Part shown: in pieces, positions 21,462 through 34,738 of the stretch
Layout of the letters: each line of letters begins with the position of its first letter
Position numbering within the stretch: position 1 is the stretch's first letter
DNA from: Bolinopsis microptera
Lineage: Eukaryota; Ctenophora; Tentaculata; Lobata; Bolinopsidae
Assembly: GCF_026151205.1 (NCBI RefSeq)
Contig: NW_026971792.1
Coordinates: 1-54,761, forward strand
Direction of reading: 5' to 3'
Length of the DNA stretch: 54,761 bases
Made by a program: the position numbers and the translations under genes
The notes under the pieces: model-generated
Databases searched by the model: none
What the model saw: the letters and a program-made list of their open reading frames with translations, nothing else
Told to the model about the DNA's origin: nothing

Positions 21462-24400
21462 GCACTAGGATTACACTAGATGCCTAGTGTACACAGAGGT
21501 ACACTAGGAGGTACACAAGGAGGTGCACGGAGGGGCACTAGGAGGTAACCACTAAGGATTTACACTAGGAGGATTGCACGTAGGAAGATTACACTAGTGA
21601 GGTACAACTAGGAGGTGCACTAGGAGGTACAACTAGGAGGTACACAGGAGGTACACTAGGAGTGTCAGCCATGAGGGGCACTAGAGGTACACTAGGAGTA
21701 CACTAGGAGTTCACTGGAGGTACACTAGGAGGTACACTAGGAGGTGCACTAAGGAGGTACACTAGGCGGTACACTAGGAGGTACACTAGAGGTGCACCAA
21801 GGGGCACTAGGAGGTACACTAGAGTACACTAGGAGGTGCACGTAGAGGTACGACTAGGAGGTACACTGGAGGTGCACTAGGAGTACACCTAGGGTACACT
21901 AGGAGGTACACTAGGAGGTGCACCATGAGGGCACTAGGAGGTACACTAGGAGGTACACAAGGAGTGCACTAGGAGGTACACTGCTGAGGTACACTAGGAG
22001 GTGCACTAGGAGGTACACAGGAGGTACACTAGAGGTCCACTATGAGGTGCACCAGGGAGGGGCCACTAGGATGTCCACTAGGATTACACTAGGAGGTGCA
22101 CAAGAGGTACACTAGGGAGTACACTAGGAGGTGCAGCTAGGAGGTATCACAGGAAGGATACACTAGGAGGTACACTAGGAGGTGCACCAGGAGGGGGCAC
22201 TATGAGTACACTAGGAGTGTACACTAGGAGTCACGTAGAGGTACACTAGAGGTACACTAGGAGGTGCACTAGGAGGTACACTAGAGGTACTCTAGGAGGT
22301 ACACTAGGAGGTGCACCAGGAGGGGCACTAAGGAGGTACACTAGGAGTACACTAGTATGAGCACTAGGAGTACACAATAGGAGGTACTCTAGGAGGAGCA
22401 CTATGGAGGTACACTAGATACACTATGAGTCACTAGGAGAGTGCACCAGGATGGTCACTAGGAGGAACACTAGGAGTAACACAAGAAGGTGCACTAGGAG
22501 GTAAACTAGGAAGGTAACACTAGAGGTGCACTAGGAGGTACCCTAGAGGTACTCAAGGAGGTACACTCGGAGGTGCACCATTAGGGGCACTAGGAGGTAC
22601 ACTAGGAGGTACACTAGGATGCAACTAGAGGTACTACTAGGAGTACACTAGGAGGTGCACAGGAGGGTACACTAGTAGGTACACTAGGAGGTACACTAGG
22701 AGGGTGCACCAGGAGGGGCATAGAGGTACACTAGGAAAGTACACTAGGAGGTGCACAAGGAGGTAACCTAGGAGTAACACATAGGAGGTGCACTTAGGAG
22801 GTTAACACTAGGAGGTCCACTAGGAGGTACACTATAGTGCACCAGAGGGGCCAACTATGAGTACACTAGGAGGTACACTAGTAGTGCACTAGAGGTACCC
22901 TAAGGTACACTAGGAGGTGCACTAGGAGGTACACTAGTAGGTACACTAGGAAGTGTACACTAGGAGGTGCACCAGGAGGGGCACTAGAGGTATCACTAGG
23001 AGGTACTCTAGGAGGTGCACTAGAGGTAACACAAGGAGGTACACTCGGAGGTGCACTAGGAGGTACACTAGGAAGGTACACTAGGATGTACACTAGGAGG
23101 TGCACCAGAGGCACTAGGTACACTAGGAAGGTACACTAGTAGGTGCACTAGGAGGTACACTAGAGGTACACTAGGAGGTGCACTAGGAGGTACACTAGGA
23201 GGTACACTAGGAGTTACACTAGCGGCAGCACAGGAGGGGCACTAGGTAGTACACTAGGAGGTACCCTAGGAGTGCACTTATGAGGTACACTAGGAGTTAC
23301 ACTAAAGGATGTGCACTATGAGGTACACAGGAGGAACACTAGGTGAACACTAGAGTGCACCAGGAGGGGCACTAGGAGGTACACAGGAGTACACTAGAGG
23401 TGCACTAGAGGTACATCTAGGAGGTACACTAGGAAGGTTCCTTGGAGGTACACTAGGAGGTACACTAGGAGGTACACTAGCGGTGCACCAGGGAGGTGGC
23501 AACTATAGGTAACACTAGGAGGTACACTAGGAGGTTCACTAGGAGTACACTAGGAGGTACAACTAGGCGGTGCACTAGGAGTAACTAGGAGGTTACACAG
23601 GAGGTACACTAGGAGGTGCACAGGAGGGCACTAGGAGGTACACTAGGAGGTACACGAGAGGTCACTAGGAGGTACACTAGGATGTACACTAGTAGAGGTG
23701 CACTAGAGTACTCTAGAGGTACACAAGGAGGTACAACTAGGAGGTGCACCAGAGGGCACTAGGAGGAACATAGGAGGTACACCGAGAGTGCACTAGAAGG
23801 TACACTAGGAGGTACACTAGAAGTGTGCACTAGGAGGTACACTAGAGGTTACACTAGGAGGACACTAGGAGGTGCACCAGGAGGGCACAAGGAGGTACAC
23901 TAGGCGGTACACTGGAAGAGCACTAGAGGTACACTAGGAGGTAACACTAGGAGGTGCAACTAGGAGTACACTAGGAGGAACACCAAGGAGGTACACTAGG
24001 TAGGTGCAACCAGAGGTGCACTAGGAGGTACACTAGGATGTACACTAGGAGGTGCACTAGGAGGTACAACTAGGAGGTACACTAGAGGTGCACAAGGAGG
24101 TTACACTAGGAGGTACCCTAGGAGGTACACTAGGAGGTGCACCAGGAGGGTCAATAGGAGGTACACAAGGAGGTACAGACTAGGCGTTGCTACTAGAGGT
24201 ACACCTATGAGGTACACTAGGAGGTGCACTAGGAGGTACACTAGAGGTACACTAGGAGGTAACACTAAGGAGTGGCACCAGGAGGGGGCACTAAGGTACA
24301 CTAGGAGGTACACACTAGGAGGAGCCTAGAGTCAGCTAGAGGTACAATAGGAGGTGCACATAGAAGGTACACTAGGAGGTACACTAGAGGTACCAAGGAG

Positions 24401-27400
24401 TGCACCAGAGGGGCACAGGAGGTACGACTAGGAGGTACACTAGGAGGTGCAACTAGGAGGTACTCTAGGAAGGTACAGCTAGGAGGTGCACTAGGAGGTA
24501 CACTAAGGAAGGTACACAGGAGGTTACACTAGGAGGTGCACCAGGAGGGGCACTAGGAGGTACACTAGGAGTACACTAGAGGATGCATAGGAGGTACACT
24601 AGGAATGTACACTAGAGTGCACTAGGAGGTACCCTAGGAGGCACACTAGATGTACACTAGGAGGTGCACCAGGAGGGGCACTAGGAGGTACACTAGGAGG
24701 TAAACTATGAGGTGCACTAGGAGGTACATCTAGAAGGTACACTAGTAGTGCACTAGGAGGTTACACTAGGAGTTACACTAGGAGGTACCAACAAGAGGTG
24801 CAACCAGAGGGGACTTAGGAGGTAACACTATGATGGTACAACTAGAGGGTGCACAAGGAGGTACACTAGGAGGTACACTAGAGGTGCCACAAGGAGTACA
24901 CTAGGAGGTACTCAAGAGGTAATCACTAGGAGGTGCACCAGGAGGGGCACTAAGGAGGTACACTAGGAGTAACACAAGGAGGTGCACTAGGATGTTACAC
25001 CTGGAGTACGACTAGGAGGTGCACTAGGAGGTACAACTAGGAGTACACTAGGAGTACACTAGGAGGTGCCACCAGGAGGGGCACTAGGAGATACACTAGG
25101 AGTACACTAGGAGGTTCACTAGGAGGTACACTAGGAGGGACAGCTAGGAGGTGCACTAGGAGAACACTAGATGTACACTAGGGAGGTACACTAGAGGTGC
25201 ACCAGGAGGGGCACAAGAGGTACACTAGGAGTACACTAGGAGGTGCACAAGGAAGGTACACTAGGAGTACACTAGGAGTCACTATGAGGTACACCTCGGA
25301 GGTACACTAGGAGGTACCTAGGAGGTGCACCAGGAGGGCACTAGGAGTACACTAGGAAGGTACACTAGGAGGTGCACTAGGAGGTACACTAGATGTACAC
25401 AGGAGTAGCACTAGGAAGGTACACTAGAGGTACCTAGGAGGTACACGAAGGTTGCACCAGGAGGGCACTAGGAGGTTACACTAGGAGGTACACTAGGAGG
25501 TGCACTAGTAGGTACACACTAGGAGGTACACTAGAGGTGCACTAGGAGGTACACAAGGAGGAACACTAGGAGGTACATCTAGGAGGAGCACCAGGAGGGC
25601 ACTAGGAGGTACACTAGGAGGTACACTAGGAGGTGGCACTAGGAGGTACACAAAGTAGGTAACACTAGAGGTGCACTAGAGGTACCAGGAGGTACACTAG
25701 GAGGTACACTAGGAGGTGCACCAAGAGGGGCACTATGAGGTACATCTAGGAGGTAACTAGGAGGGCACTAGGAGGTAAACTAGGAGGTAACACTAGGAGG
25801 TGCAACTAGGAGGAACACTAGGAGGTAACACTAGGAGGTACACTATGAGGTCACCAGGAGGGGGCACTATTAGGTACACTATGAGGGTACACTAGTAGGT
25901 TGCAACTAGGTAGGTACACTAGGAGGAAACAGCTATGGAGGTTGCACTATGAGGTACACTAGGAGAACACTAGGATGTACAGCTCGGAGGTGCACCAGGA
26001 GTGGGCACTAGAGGTACAACTAGGAGGTACACTAGGAGGTCCACTAGGAGTACACTAGAGGTACACTAGGAGGTTCACTAAGGAGGTACCAAGGATGTAC
26101 ACTAGAGGTACACTAGAGGTTCACAGGAGGGTCACTAGGAAGGTACACTAGGAGGTACACTAGGAGGTGCAAACTAGGAGGTCACACTAGGAGGTACACT
26201 AGGATGCACTAGAGGTACACTAGGAGGTACACTATGAGGTACACTAGAGTGCCCCAGGAGGGGCACTAGGAGTACACTAGAGGTACACTAGAGGTGCACT
26301 AGGAGGTACACTAGGATGTACATCTAGGATGTGCACTAGGAGGACACAACTAGGGAGGTAACACTATGAGGTACACTGAGGTTGCACCAGGAGGCACAGG
26401 GGTACCCTAGGAGGTAACACTAGGAGGTGCACTAGGGAGTTACACAAGTAGGTACACTAGGAGTGCACTAGTGAGTACACTAGAGTAAACACTAGGAGGA
26501 ACACTAGGAGGTGCACCAGGAGGGGCCACTAGGAGGTACACTAGAGGTACACAAGAGGTGCACTAGGAGGTACAAATAGGAGGTACACTAGGAGGTGCAC
26601 TATGAGGGGTACACTAGGAGTTACAGCTAGGAGGTACACTAGGAGGTGTCAACCAGGAGGGGCACTAAGGAGTTACACTAGGAGGTAACAACTAGAGGTG
26701 GCACTAGGAGGAACACTAGGAGGTACACTAGGAGGTGCACTAGGAGGTACACTAGGAGGTCACAAGTAGTACACTAGGAGGTGCACCAGGAGGGGCACAA
26801 GGAGGTACACAGGAGGACACTAGGTGGTCCTAGGAGTACACTAGAGACAACTAGAGGTGCACTAGAGGTACAATAGGAGGTACACTAGGGAGGTACACAA
26901 GAGGTGCACCAGGAGGGCCACTAGGATGTACACTAGGAGGTACACTATGAGAGGTGGCACAAGGAGGTACACTAGGAGGTACACTAGAGGTGCCACTAGG
27001 AGGACAACTAGAGGAACACAAGGAGGTACACTAGGAGGTTGCACCAGAGGCACTAGGAGGAACACTAGGAGTACACTAGGAGGTGCACTAGGAGGTACAC
27101 TAGGAGGTACACTAGGAGTGCAACTAGGAGGTACACTAGGAGGGACACTAGGAGGATACCCTAGAGGTCAACCCAGGAGGGGCACTAGGAGGTACACTAG
27201 GAGGTACACTAGGAGGAGCCCTAGAGGTACACTAGGAGGTACACTAGGAGGTGCACTCGGAGGTACACTAGGAGTACCTAGTAAGGTAACACTAGGAGGT
27301 GCACCAGGATGGGGCAACTATGAGATACAACTAGAGGTACACTAGGATGGCACTAGGGAGGTACACTAGAGGTACACTAGGAGGTGCACGAGGAGGTTAA

Positions 27401-30400
27401 CAAGAGGTACACTAGGGAGGTACACTAGGATATGCCCAGGAGGGGCTCTAAGGAGGTACACTAGGAGGTACACTAGGAGGTTGCACTAGGAGGTACACTA
27501 GGAGGTAACACTAGGAGGAGCACTAGGAGGTACAATAAGGAGGTACACTAGGAGGTACACTAGTTAGGTGCACCAGGAGGGGCCACTAGAGGAACACTAG
27601 GAGTACACTAGGGGTGCACTAGGTAGGTACACTATGAGGTACACTAGGATGTGCACTAGGATGTACACACTAGGAGGTACACTAGGAGGTACACTAGGAG
27701 TGAGCACCTGAGGGGCACTAGGAGGTAGCACTAGGAGGTACACTAGGAGGTGCACAAGGAGGTTACCACTAGAGGTACACAAGGAGGTGCACTAGGAGGA
27801 TACAACTAGGAGGGTACACTAGGAGGTACACTAGAGGTGCACTCAGTAGGGGCACTAGGAGTAACACTAGGAAGGTACACTAAGAGGTGTGCACTAGGAG
27901 GTTACACTAGGAGAACACTAGTAGGTGCACTAGGAGGTACACTAGGAGGTACAACTAGGAGGTACACTTGGATGTGCACCAGGAGGGGCACCAGAGGTCC
28001 ACTAGTAGGAGCACTAGGAGGTGCACTAGGAGGTATCACTATGAGGTACACTAGAAGTGCACTAGGATGTACACTAGGAGGTACACTAGGAGTAACACTA
28101 GGGATGGGCAAGAGGGGCACTAGATAACACTAGGAGTAACCCTAGGAGGAGCACACTAGGAGGTACACTAGGAGTACACTAGAGGTGCAACTAGGAGTAC
28201 ACTAGGAGGTACACTAGAGTTACACTATGAGGGTGCACCAGGAGGGCACTAGGGAGGTACAACTATGAGGTACACAAGGAGTGCACTAGGAGGTACACTA
28301 GGAGGTACACTAGTGAGTGCACTAGGAGAGTACACTAGGAGGTACACTAGGAGGTACACGAGGAGGTGCACCAGGAGGGGCACTAGGAGTACACTAGGAG
28401 GTACACTATGAAGGTGCACTAGGAGGAACACTAGGAGGTACACTAGGAGGTGCACAGGAGGTACACTATTAGGTCACTAGGAGTACACTAGTGGAGTTGC
28501 ACCATGAGGGGCACAGGGGTACACTAGGAGGTAAACTAGGAGGTGCACTAGAGGTACACTAGGAGGAACACAAGGAATGTGCACTAGGAGGTACACTAGG
28601 AGGTACACTAGGAGGTACACCTAGGAGGTGCCGTCCAGGAGGGGCACTAGGAGTACACTAGGAGGTACACTAGAGGTGCACTAGGATACACAAGGATGTC
28701 CACTAAGGAGGTGCACTAGGAGGTACACTAGGAGGTAACACTACGAGGTACACTAGAGGGTGCACCAGGCGGGGCCACTAGAGGTACACTAGGAGGTACA
28801 CAAGGTAGTAGGGTGCACTAGGGAGGTACAACAAGGAGTACACAGAGTGTGCACTAGGAAGAGTACACTAGATGTACACTAGTAGGTACACTAGGAGGTG
28901 CACCAGGAGGGCACTCATGAGGTACACTATGAGTACACTAGGAGTGCACTAGGAGGTTAACAAACTAGAGAACACTAGGAGGTGCACAAGGAGGTACACT
29001 AGGAGTACACTAGAGGTACACCAAGGAGGATGCATTCCAGGAGGGGCACTAGGATGTACACTAGGAGAGGTACACTAGAGGGCACAGAGTACACTAGGAG
29101 TACACATAGGGAGGTGCACTAGGAGGTACACTAGGAGGTAACTAGGAGGTACACTAGGAGGGTGGCACCAGAGGGCACTAGGAGGTACACTAGGAGGTAC
29201 ACTAGGAGTGCACTAGGAGGTACACTATGAGGTTCAAACTAGGAGGTGCACTAGGAGGTAGCACTATGGAGGCACAGGAGGTACACGAGGAGGTGCACAG
29301 GAGGGGCACTAGGAGGTACACTAGGAGGTACACTAGGAGGTTCACTAGGAGGTACCACTAGGAGGTCACTAGGAGGTGCACTAGGATTGTACACTAGGAG
29401 TACACTAGGAGTACACTACGGAGGTGCCCAGGAGGGGCACTAGGAGGTAGCACTAGGAGGTAACACTAGGAGGGCACTAGGAGGTACACTAGGATGTACA
29501 CTTAGGAGGTGCAACTAGGAGGACCCAGGAGAACACTATGAGGTACAACTATGAGGGTGCCACCAGGAGGGGCCTAGGAGGTACACAAGGAGGTACACAA
29601 GGAGTGCAACTAGGAGGTACACTAGAGGATACACTAGGAGGTGCACTAGGAGTGTACACTAGGAGGTACACTAGGAGGTACACTAGAGGTGCACCAGGAG
29701 GGCACAAGGAAGGTACTCTAGAAAGGTACACTAGGAGGTGCACTAGGAGGTAACACTAGGAGGTAACCCAGAGGAGTGCACTATGAGGGTACACTATGAT
29801 GTACACTAGGAGGTACACTAGGAGGTGCACCAGGAGGGGCACTAGAGTACAACTAGAGTACACATGAGGTGCACTAGAGGTACACAGGAGGTACACAAGG
29901 AGGTGCACTAGCAGGAGGTACACTGGAGGTACCCTAGAGGTACACTAGGAGGTGCACCAGGAGGGGCCCCTAAGAGGTAACAATAGGAGGTAAACACTAG
30001 GAGTGCAACTAGAGTACACTAGGATGTACACTAGGAGGTGCACTAGGAAGTTACCCTAGGAGGTACACTAGGAAGGTACACTAGGAGTGCACCAGGAGGG
30101 CACTAGGAGGTACACAGGAGGTAACACTAGGAGGTGCCTAGGATACACTAGGAGGTACACTAGGAGGTGCACTAGAAGGTACACTAGGAGGTACACTAGG
30201 AGGTACCCAAGGAGGTGCACCATGGAGGGGCACTAGGCGGTACACTAAGATTACACTAGGATAGCACTAGTAGGTACTCTAGGAAGGAACACTAGGAGGT
30301 GCACTAGGAGGTACACTAGGAGGTTCACTAGGAGGGGTACACTAGGAGGTGCACCAGGAAGGGCACTAGGAGGTACAACTAGGAGGTACACAATGAGGTG

Positions 30401-33400
30401 CACTAGGAAGTACACTAGTAGGTAACACTATTGATGTGCACTAAGAGGTACAACTGAGTACACTAGGATTTACACTAGGAGGTGCTACCAAGGGGCACAA
30501 GGGAGGTACACTAGGAGGTACGCTATGAGGGCACTAGAAGGTACACTAGGAGGTACACTAGGAGGTGCACTAGGAGGTACACTAGGAGGTACTCTAGGAG
30601 GTACCCTAGGAGGTGCACCCAGGAGGGCACTAGGAGGTACACTAGGAGGTACACTATGAGGTGCACAAAAATAGAGGTACACTAGGAGGTACACCAAGGA
30701 GGTGCACTAGGAGGTTACACTAGGAGAGCACACTATGAGGTACACTAGGAGGTGCACCATGAGGGCACTAGGAGGTACACTAGGAGGTACACTAAGGAGG
30801 TGCACTAGAGGAACACTAGGAGGACACTAGGATGTGCACTAGGAGGTACACTAGGATGTACACTAGGAGTTACAACTAGGAGGGTGCACCAGGAAGGCAC
30901 TAGTATGTACAAACTAGGAGGTACAACTAGGAGTGCACTAGGAGTACACTAGGAGGTACACAAGATGGTGCACCTAGGAGTACACTAGTAGGTACACTAG
31001 GATGTACTCTAGGAGGTGCACCAGGAGGGCACTAGGAGGTTACACTAGGAGTACACTAGGATGTGCACTAGTAGGTACATAGGAGTACACTAGGAAGGTG
31101 TGCACAAGAGGTACACCTAGGAGGTACACACTAGGAGTACACTAGGAGTGCACCAGGAGGGGCACTAGGAGTTACACTAGGAGGTACACTAGGAGGTGCT
31201 CAGGAGTACACTAGAGGGACACTAGGAGGTGCACTAGGAGGTACACTAGGAGTACACTAGAGTACACTAGGAGGTGCACCAGAGGGGCACTAGGAGGTAC
31301 CTAGGAGGTACACTAGGAGTGCACTAGAGGTACAACTAGGAGGTACACTAGGAGGTGCACTAGGAGGTACACTAGGAGGTACACAAGGAGGTACACTAGA
31401 GGTGCACCAGGAGGGGCACTAGAGTACACTAGGAGGTACAACTAGGAGGTGCAACTAGGAGGTACACTAGGAGGGACACTATGGAGTGCAACTAGGAGGT
31501 AACTCTAGGAGGTACACTAGAAGGTTACACATATGAGGTGCACCAGGAGGGGCACTAGGGAGGTACCACTAGGAGGTACACTAGGAGGTGGCACCTAGAG
31601 GTACACTAGGAAGGTACACTAGGAGGTTCACTAGAAGGTACAGCTAGAGGTACACAAGGAGTACACTAGGGAGGTGCAACCAGGAGGGGCACTAGGAGGT
31701 ACCCTCGGAGGTACCACTATGAGGTGCACTAGGAGGTCACTAGGAGTACACTAGAGTGCACTAGGAAGGTACACGAAGGAGGTACACTAGTAGGTACAGC
31801 TAGAGGTGCACCCGGAGGGCTCTAGGAGTTACACTAGGAGGTCACAGGAGTAGCACAAGGAGGTACACTAGAGTACACTAGGAGGGTGCACAAGGATGTA
31901 CACTAGAGGTACACAGAGGTACCCACTAGGATGGTGCACCAGGAGGGGCACTAGGAGGTACACTAGGAGGTACACTAGGAGTGCACTAGGATGGTACACT
32001 AGGAGTACACTAGGAGGTGGCACTAGGAGGTACACTAGGAGGTACACTATGAGGTACAGACTAGGAGGGCCCAGAGGGGCACTAGAGGTACACTAGGAGG
32101 TACACTAGGAAGAGGTGCCCTAGGAGGTACACTATGAGGTACACTAGGAGGTTGCACTAGTAGGTCAGCCTCATATGTACACTAGGAGTACACTAGGAGT
32201 GCAACCAGGAGGGGCACAAGGAGGTACACTAGGAGGTACACTAGGAGTGCACTAGGAGGTACACTAGGAGGTACACTAGTAGGTGCACTAGGAGGTACAC
32301 TAGGAGTACACTAGGAGTACCTAGTAGGTGCACCAGGAAGGGGCACTATGAGGTACACTAGGAGGTACACTAGGAGGTGGCAACTAGGAGGTACACTATA
32401 GGTACACTATGGAGTGCAACTAATGGAGTACACTAGAGGTACACTAGGAGGTACACTAGGAAGGGTGCACCAGGAGGGGGCACTAGGAGGGACACTAGGA
32501 GGTACACTAGGAGTGCACTAGGAGGTACACTAGGATGTACACTAGGAGGTGGCACTAGGAGGTACACTAGAGGTCACTAGGAGGTACACAAGGAGTGCAC
32601 CAGGGAGGGGCACTAGGAGGTACACTAGAGTACTCTAGGAGGTGCACTAGGAGGTACAACTAGGAGGTAACACTAGGAGGTGCACTATGCGAGTTACACT
32701 AGGATGTACACTATGAGTACACTAGGAGTCCACCAGGAGGGGCACTAGAGGTAACAACACTAGGAGGTACACTAGGAGTGCACAAGGAGGTACACTAGGG
32801 CGGTACACTAGAGAGGTGCACTAGGAGGTACCCTAGGAGTAACACTAGGAGGTACACTAAGAGGTGCACCAGAGGGCACTAGAGGTACAACTAGGAGGTC
32901 CACTATGGAGGTGCACTAGGAGTACACTAGAGGTACACAAGGAGGTGCACTAGGAGGTACACTAGGAGGTACACTAGGAGGTACACTAGGATGGTGCACC
33001 AGAGGGGCACTAGGAAGTACACAAGGTAGGTACACTAGGAGGTGCACTAAGGAGGTACACTAGGAGGAACACATGGAGGTCACCTAGGAGGTACACTAGG
33101 AGTACACAAGGAGGTACACTAGAGGTGCACCAGGAGGGTCACTAGGAGGTACACTAGGCGGTACACTAGAGGTCACTAGGAGGACACTAGGAGAACACTA
33201 GGAGGTGCACTAGGAGGTACACAATGAGGTACACGAGGAGGTACACTAGGGAGGTGCACCAGAGTGGGCACTAGGAGGTACACTAGGAGGTACACAAGAG
33301 GTGCACCTAGGAGGTACACAGGAGTACACTAGAGGTGCACTAGGAGGTACACTAGGAGGTACACTAGTAGGTACACTAGGAGGGTGCACCAGAGGGGCAC

Positions 33401-33760
33401 TAGGAGGTACACTATGAGGTACACTAGGAGGTCACTATGATTTCACTAGGAGTTACACTAGGAGGTGCAGGAAGGAGGTACACTAGGAAGGACACTATGA
33501 GAACACTAGGAGGTTGCACCAGTGATGGGCACTAGGAGGTACACTAGGAGGTACTCTAGGGAGGTGCACTGGATGTACACTAGGAGGGTACCTAGGAGGT
33601 GCTCGTAGAGGTACACTATTGAGGTACACTAGGAGGTACACTAGGAGGTGCACCAGGAGGGCCACTAGGAGGTACACAAGGAGGAAACACTAAGTAGGTG
33701 CACTAGGAGGTACACTAGGAGGTACACTAGGAGGTGCACTAGAGTACACTAGGAGGTACA

Positions 33761-33768
33761 CCCCCCCC
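33761..33768. other. C8 run inside the 12-bp array
   Basis: Eight C residues follow GGTACA where CACTAGG is expected. The array resumes in register at once. Probably an inflated homopolymer. Confidence 0.6.
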
Positions 33769-34713
33769 ATAGGAGTACACTAGAGGTGCACCAGGAGGGG
33801 AACTAGATTGTACACTAGAAGTACAACTAGGGGGCACTAGGATGTACACTAGAGTACAACTAGAAGGAGCACTAGGAGTACACAAGAGGTACACTAGGAG
33901 AACACTAGAGGTGCACCAGGAGGGGCAACACGGAGGTACACTGATGGTACACTAGGATGTGCACTAGTAGGTACAACACTATGAGTACACTAGATTGCAC
34001 TAGGTGTACACTAGGAGGTACACTAGGAGGTACACTAGAGGTGCACCAGGAGGGCACTATGAGGTACACTAGAGGTACACTAGGAGGTGCACTAGGAGGT
34101 ACACTAGGAGGTACACTAGGAGGTGCCTAGGAGGTACACTAGGAGGTACACTAGAGGTACACTAGTAGGTGCACCAGGAGGGCACTAGGAAGGTACACTA
34201 GGAGGAACACAAGGAGGGTGCACTAGGAGGTACACTATGAGGTACACTAGGAGGTGCACTAGGAGGAACACAAGGAAGACACTAGGAGGTACACTAGGAT
34301 TGGCACAGGAGGGGCACTAGGAGGTACACTAGGAGGTACACAAGGAGGTGAACAAGTAGGTAACACAAGGAAGGTAACACTAGTAGGTCCACTAGAGTAC
34401 ACTAGGAGTACACTAGGAGTACACTAGAGGTGCCCATGAGGGGCACTAGGAGGTACACTAGGATGTACACTATGAGGTGCACTAGGATGTAAACTAGGAG
34501 GTACACTAGAGTTCACTAATGAGGACACTAGGAGGTACACTAGGATGTACACTAGGAGGTGCACCATGAGGGGCACTAGGAGTTAACACCTAGGAGGTAC
34601 ACTAGGGAGTTGCACTAGGAGGTACCCTTAAGGAGGTACACCTATGGAGTTGCCAAGGAGTACACTAGGAGGAACCCTAGGAGGTAACACTAGAGGTGCA
34701 CCAGGATGGGCCA

Positions 34714-34738
34714 GTTTTTTTTTTGTTGTGTGTTTTTC
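34714..34738. other. T/G-rich island in the 12-bp array
   Basis: About 25 bases made of T runs with GTTGTGTG follow a normal A unit and GGGCCAG, and then CTAGGAGGTACACTAGG resumes. The array's + strand is T-poor, so this patch is foreign to the repeat. Origin unknown. Confidence 0.65.

Noticed and set aside
26926-27345. 139-residue + strand frame, the longest in the window
   Set aside because: It consists only of YTRR- and GTLG-type repeats produced by the 12-bp unit, switching between repeat frames at indels. No domain and no independent start context.
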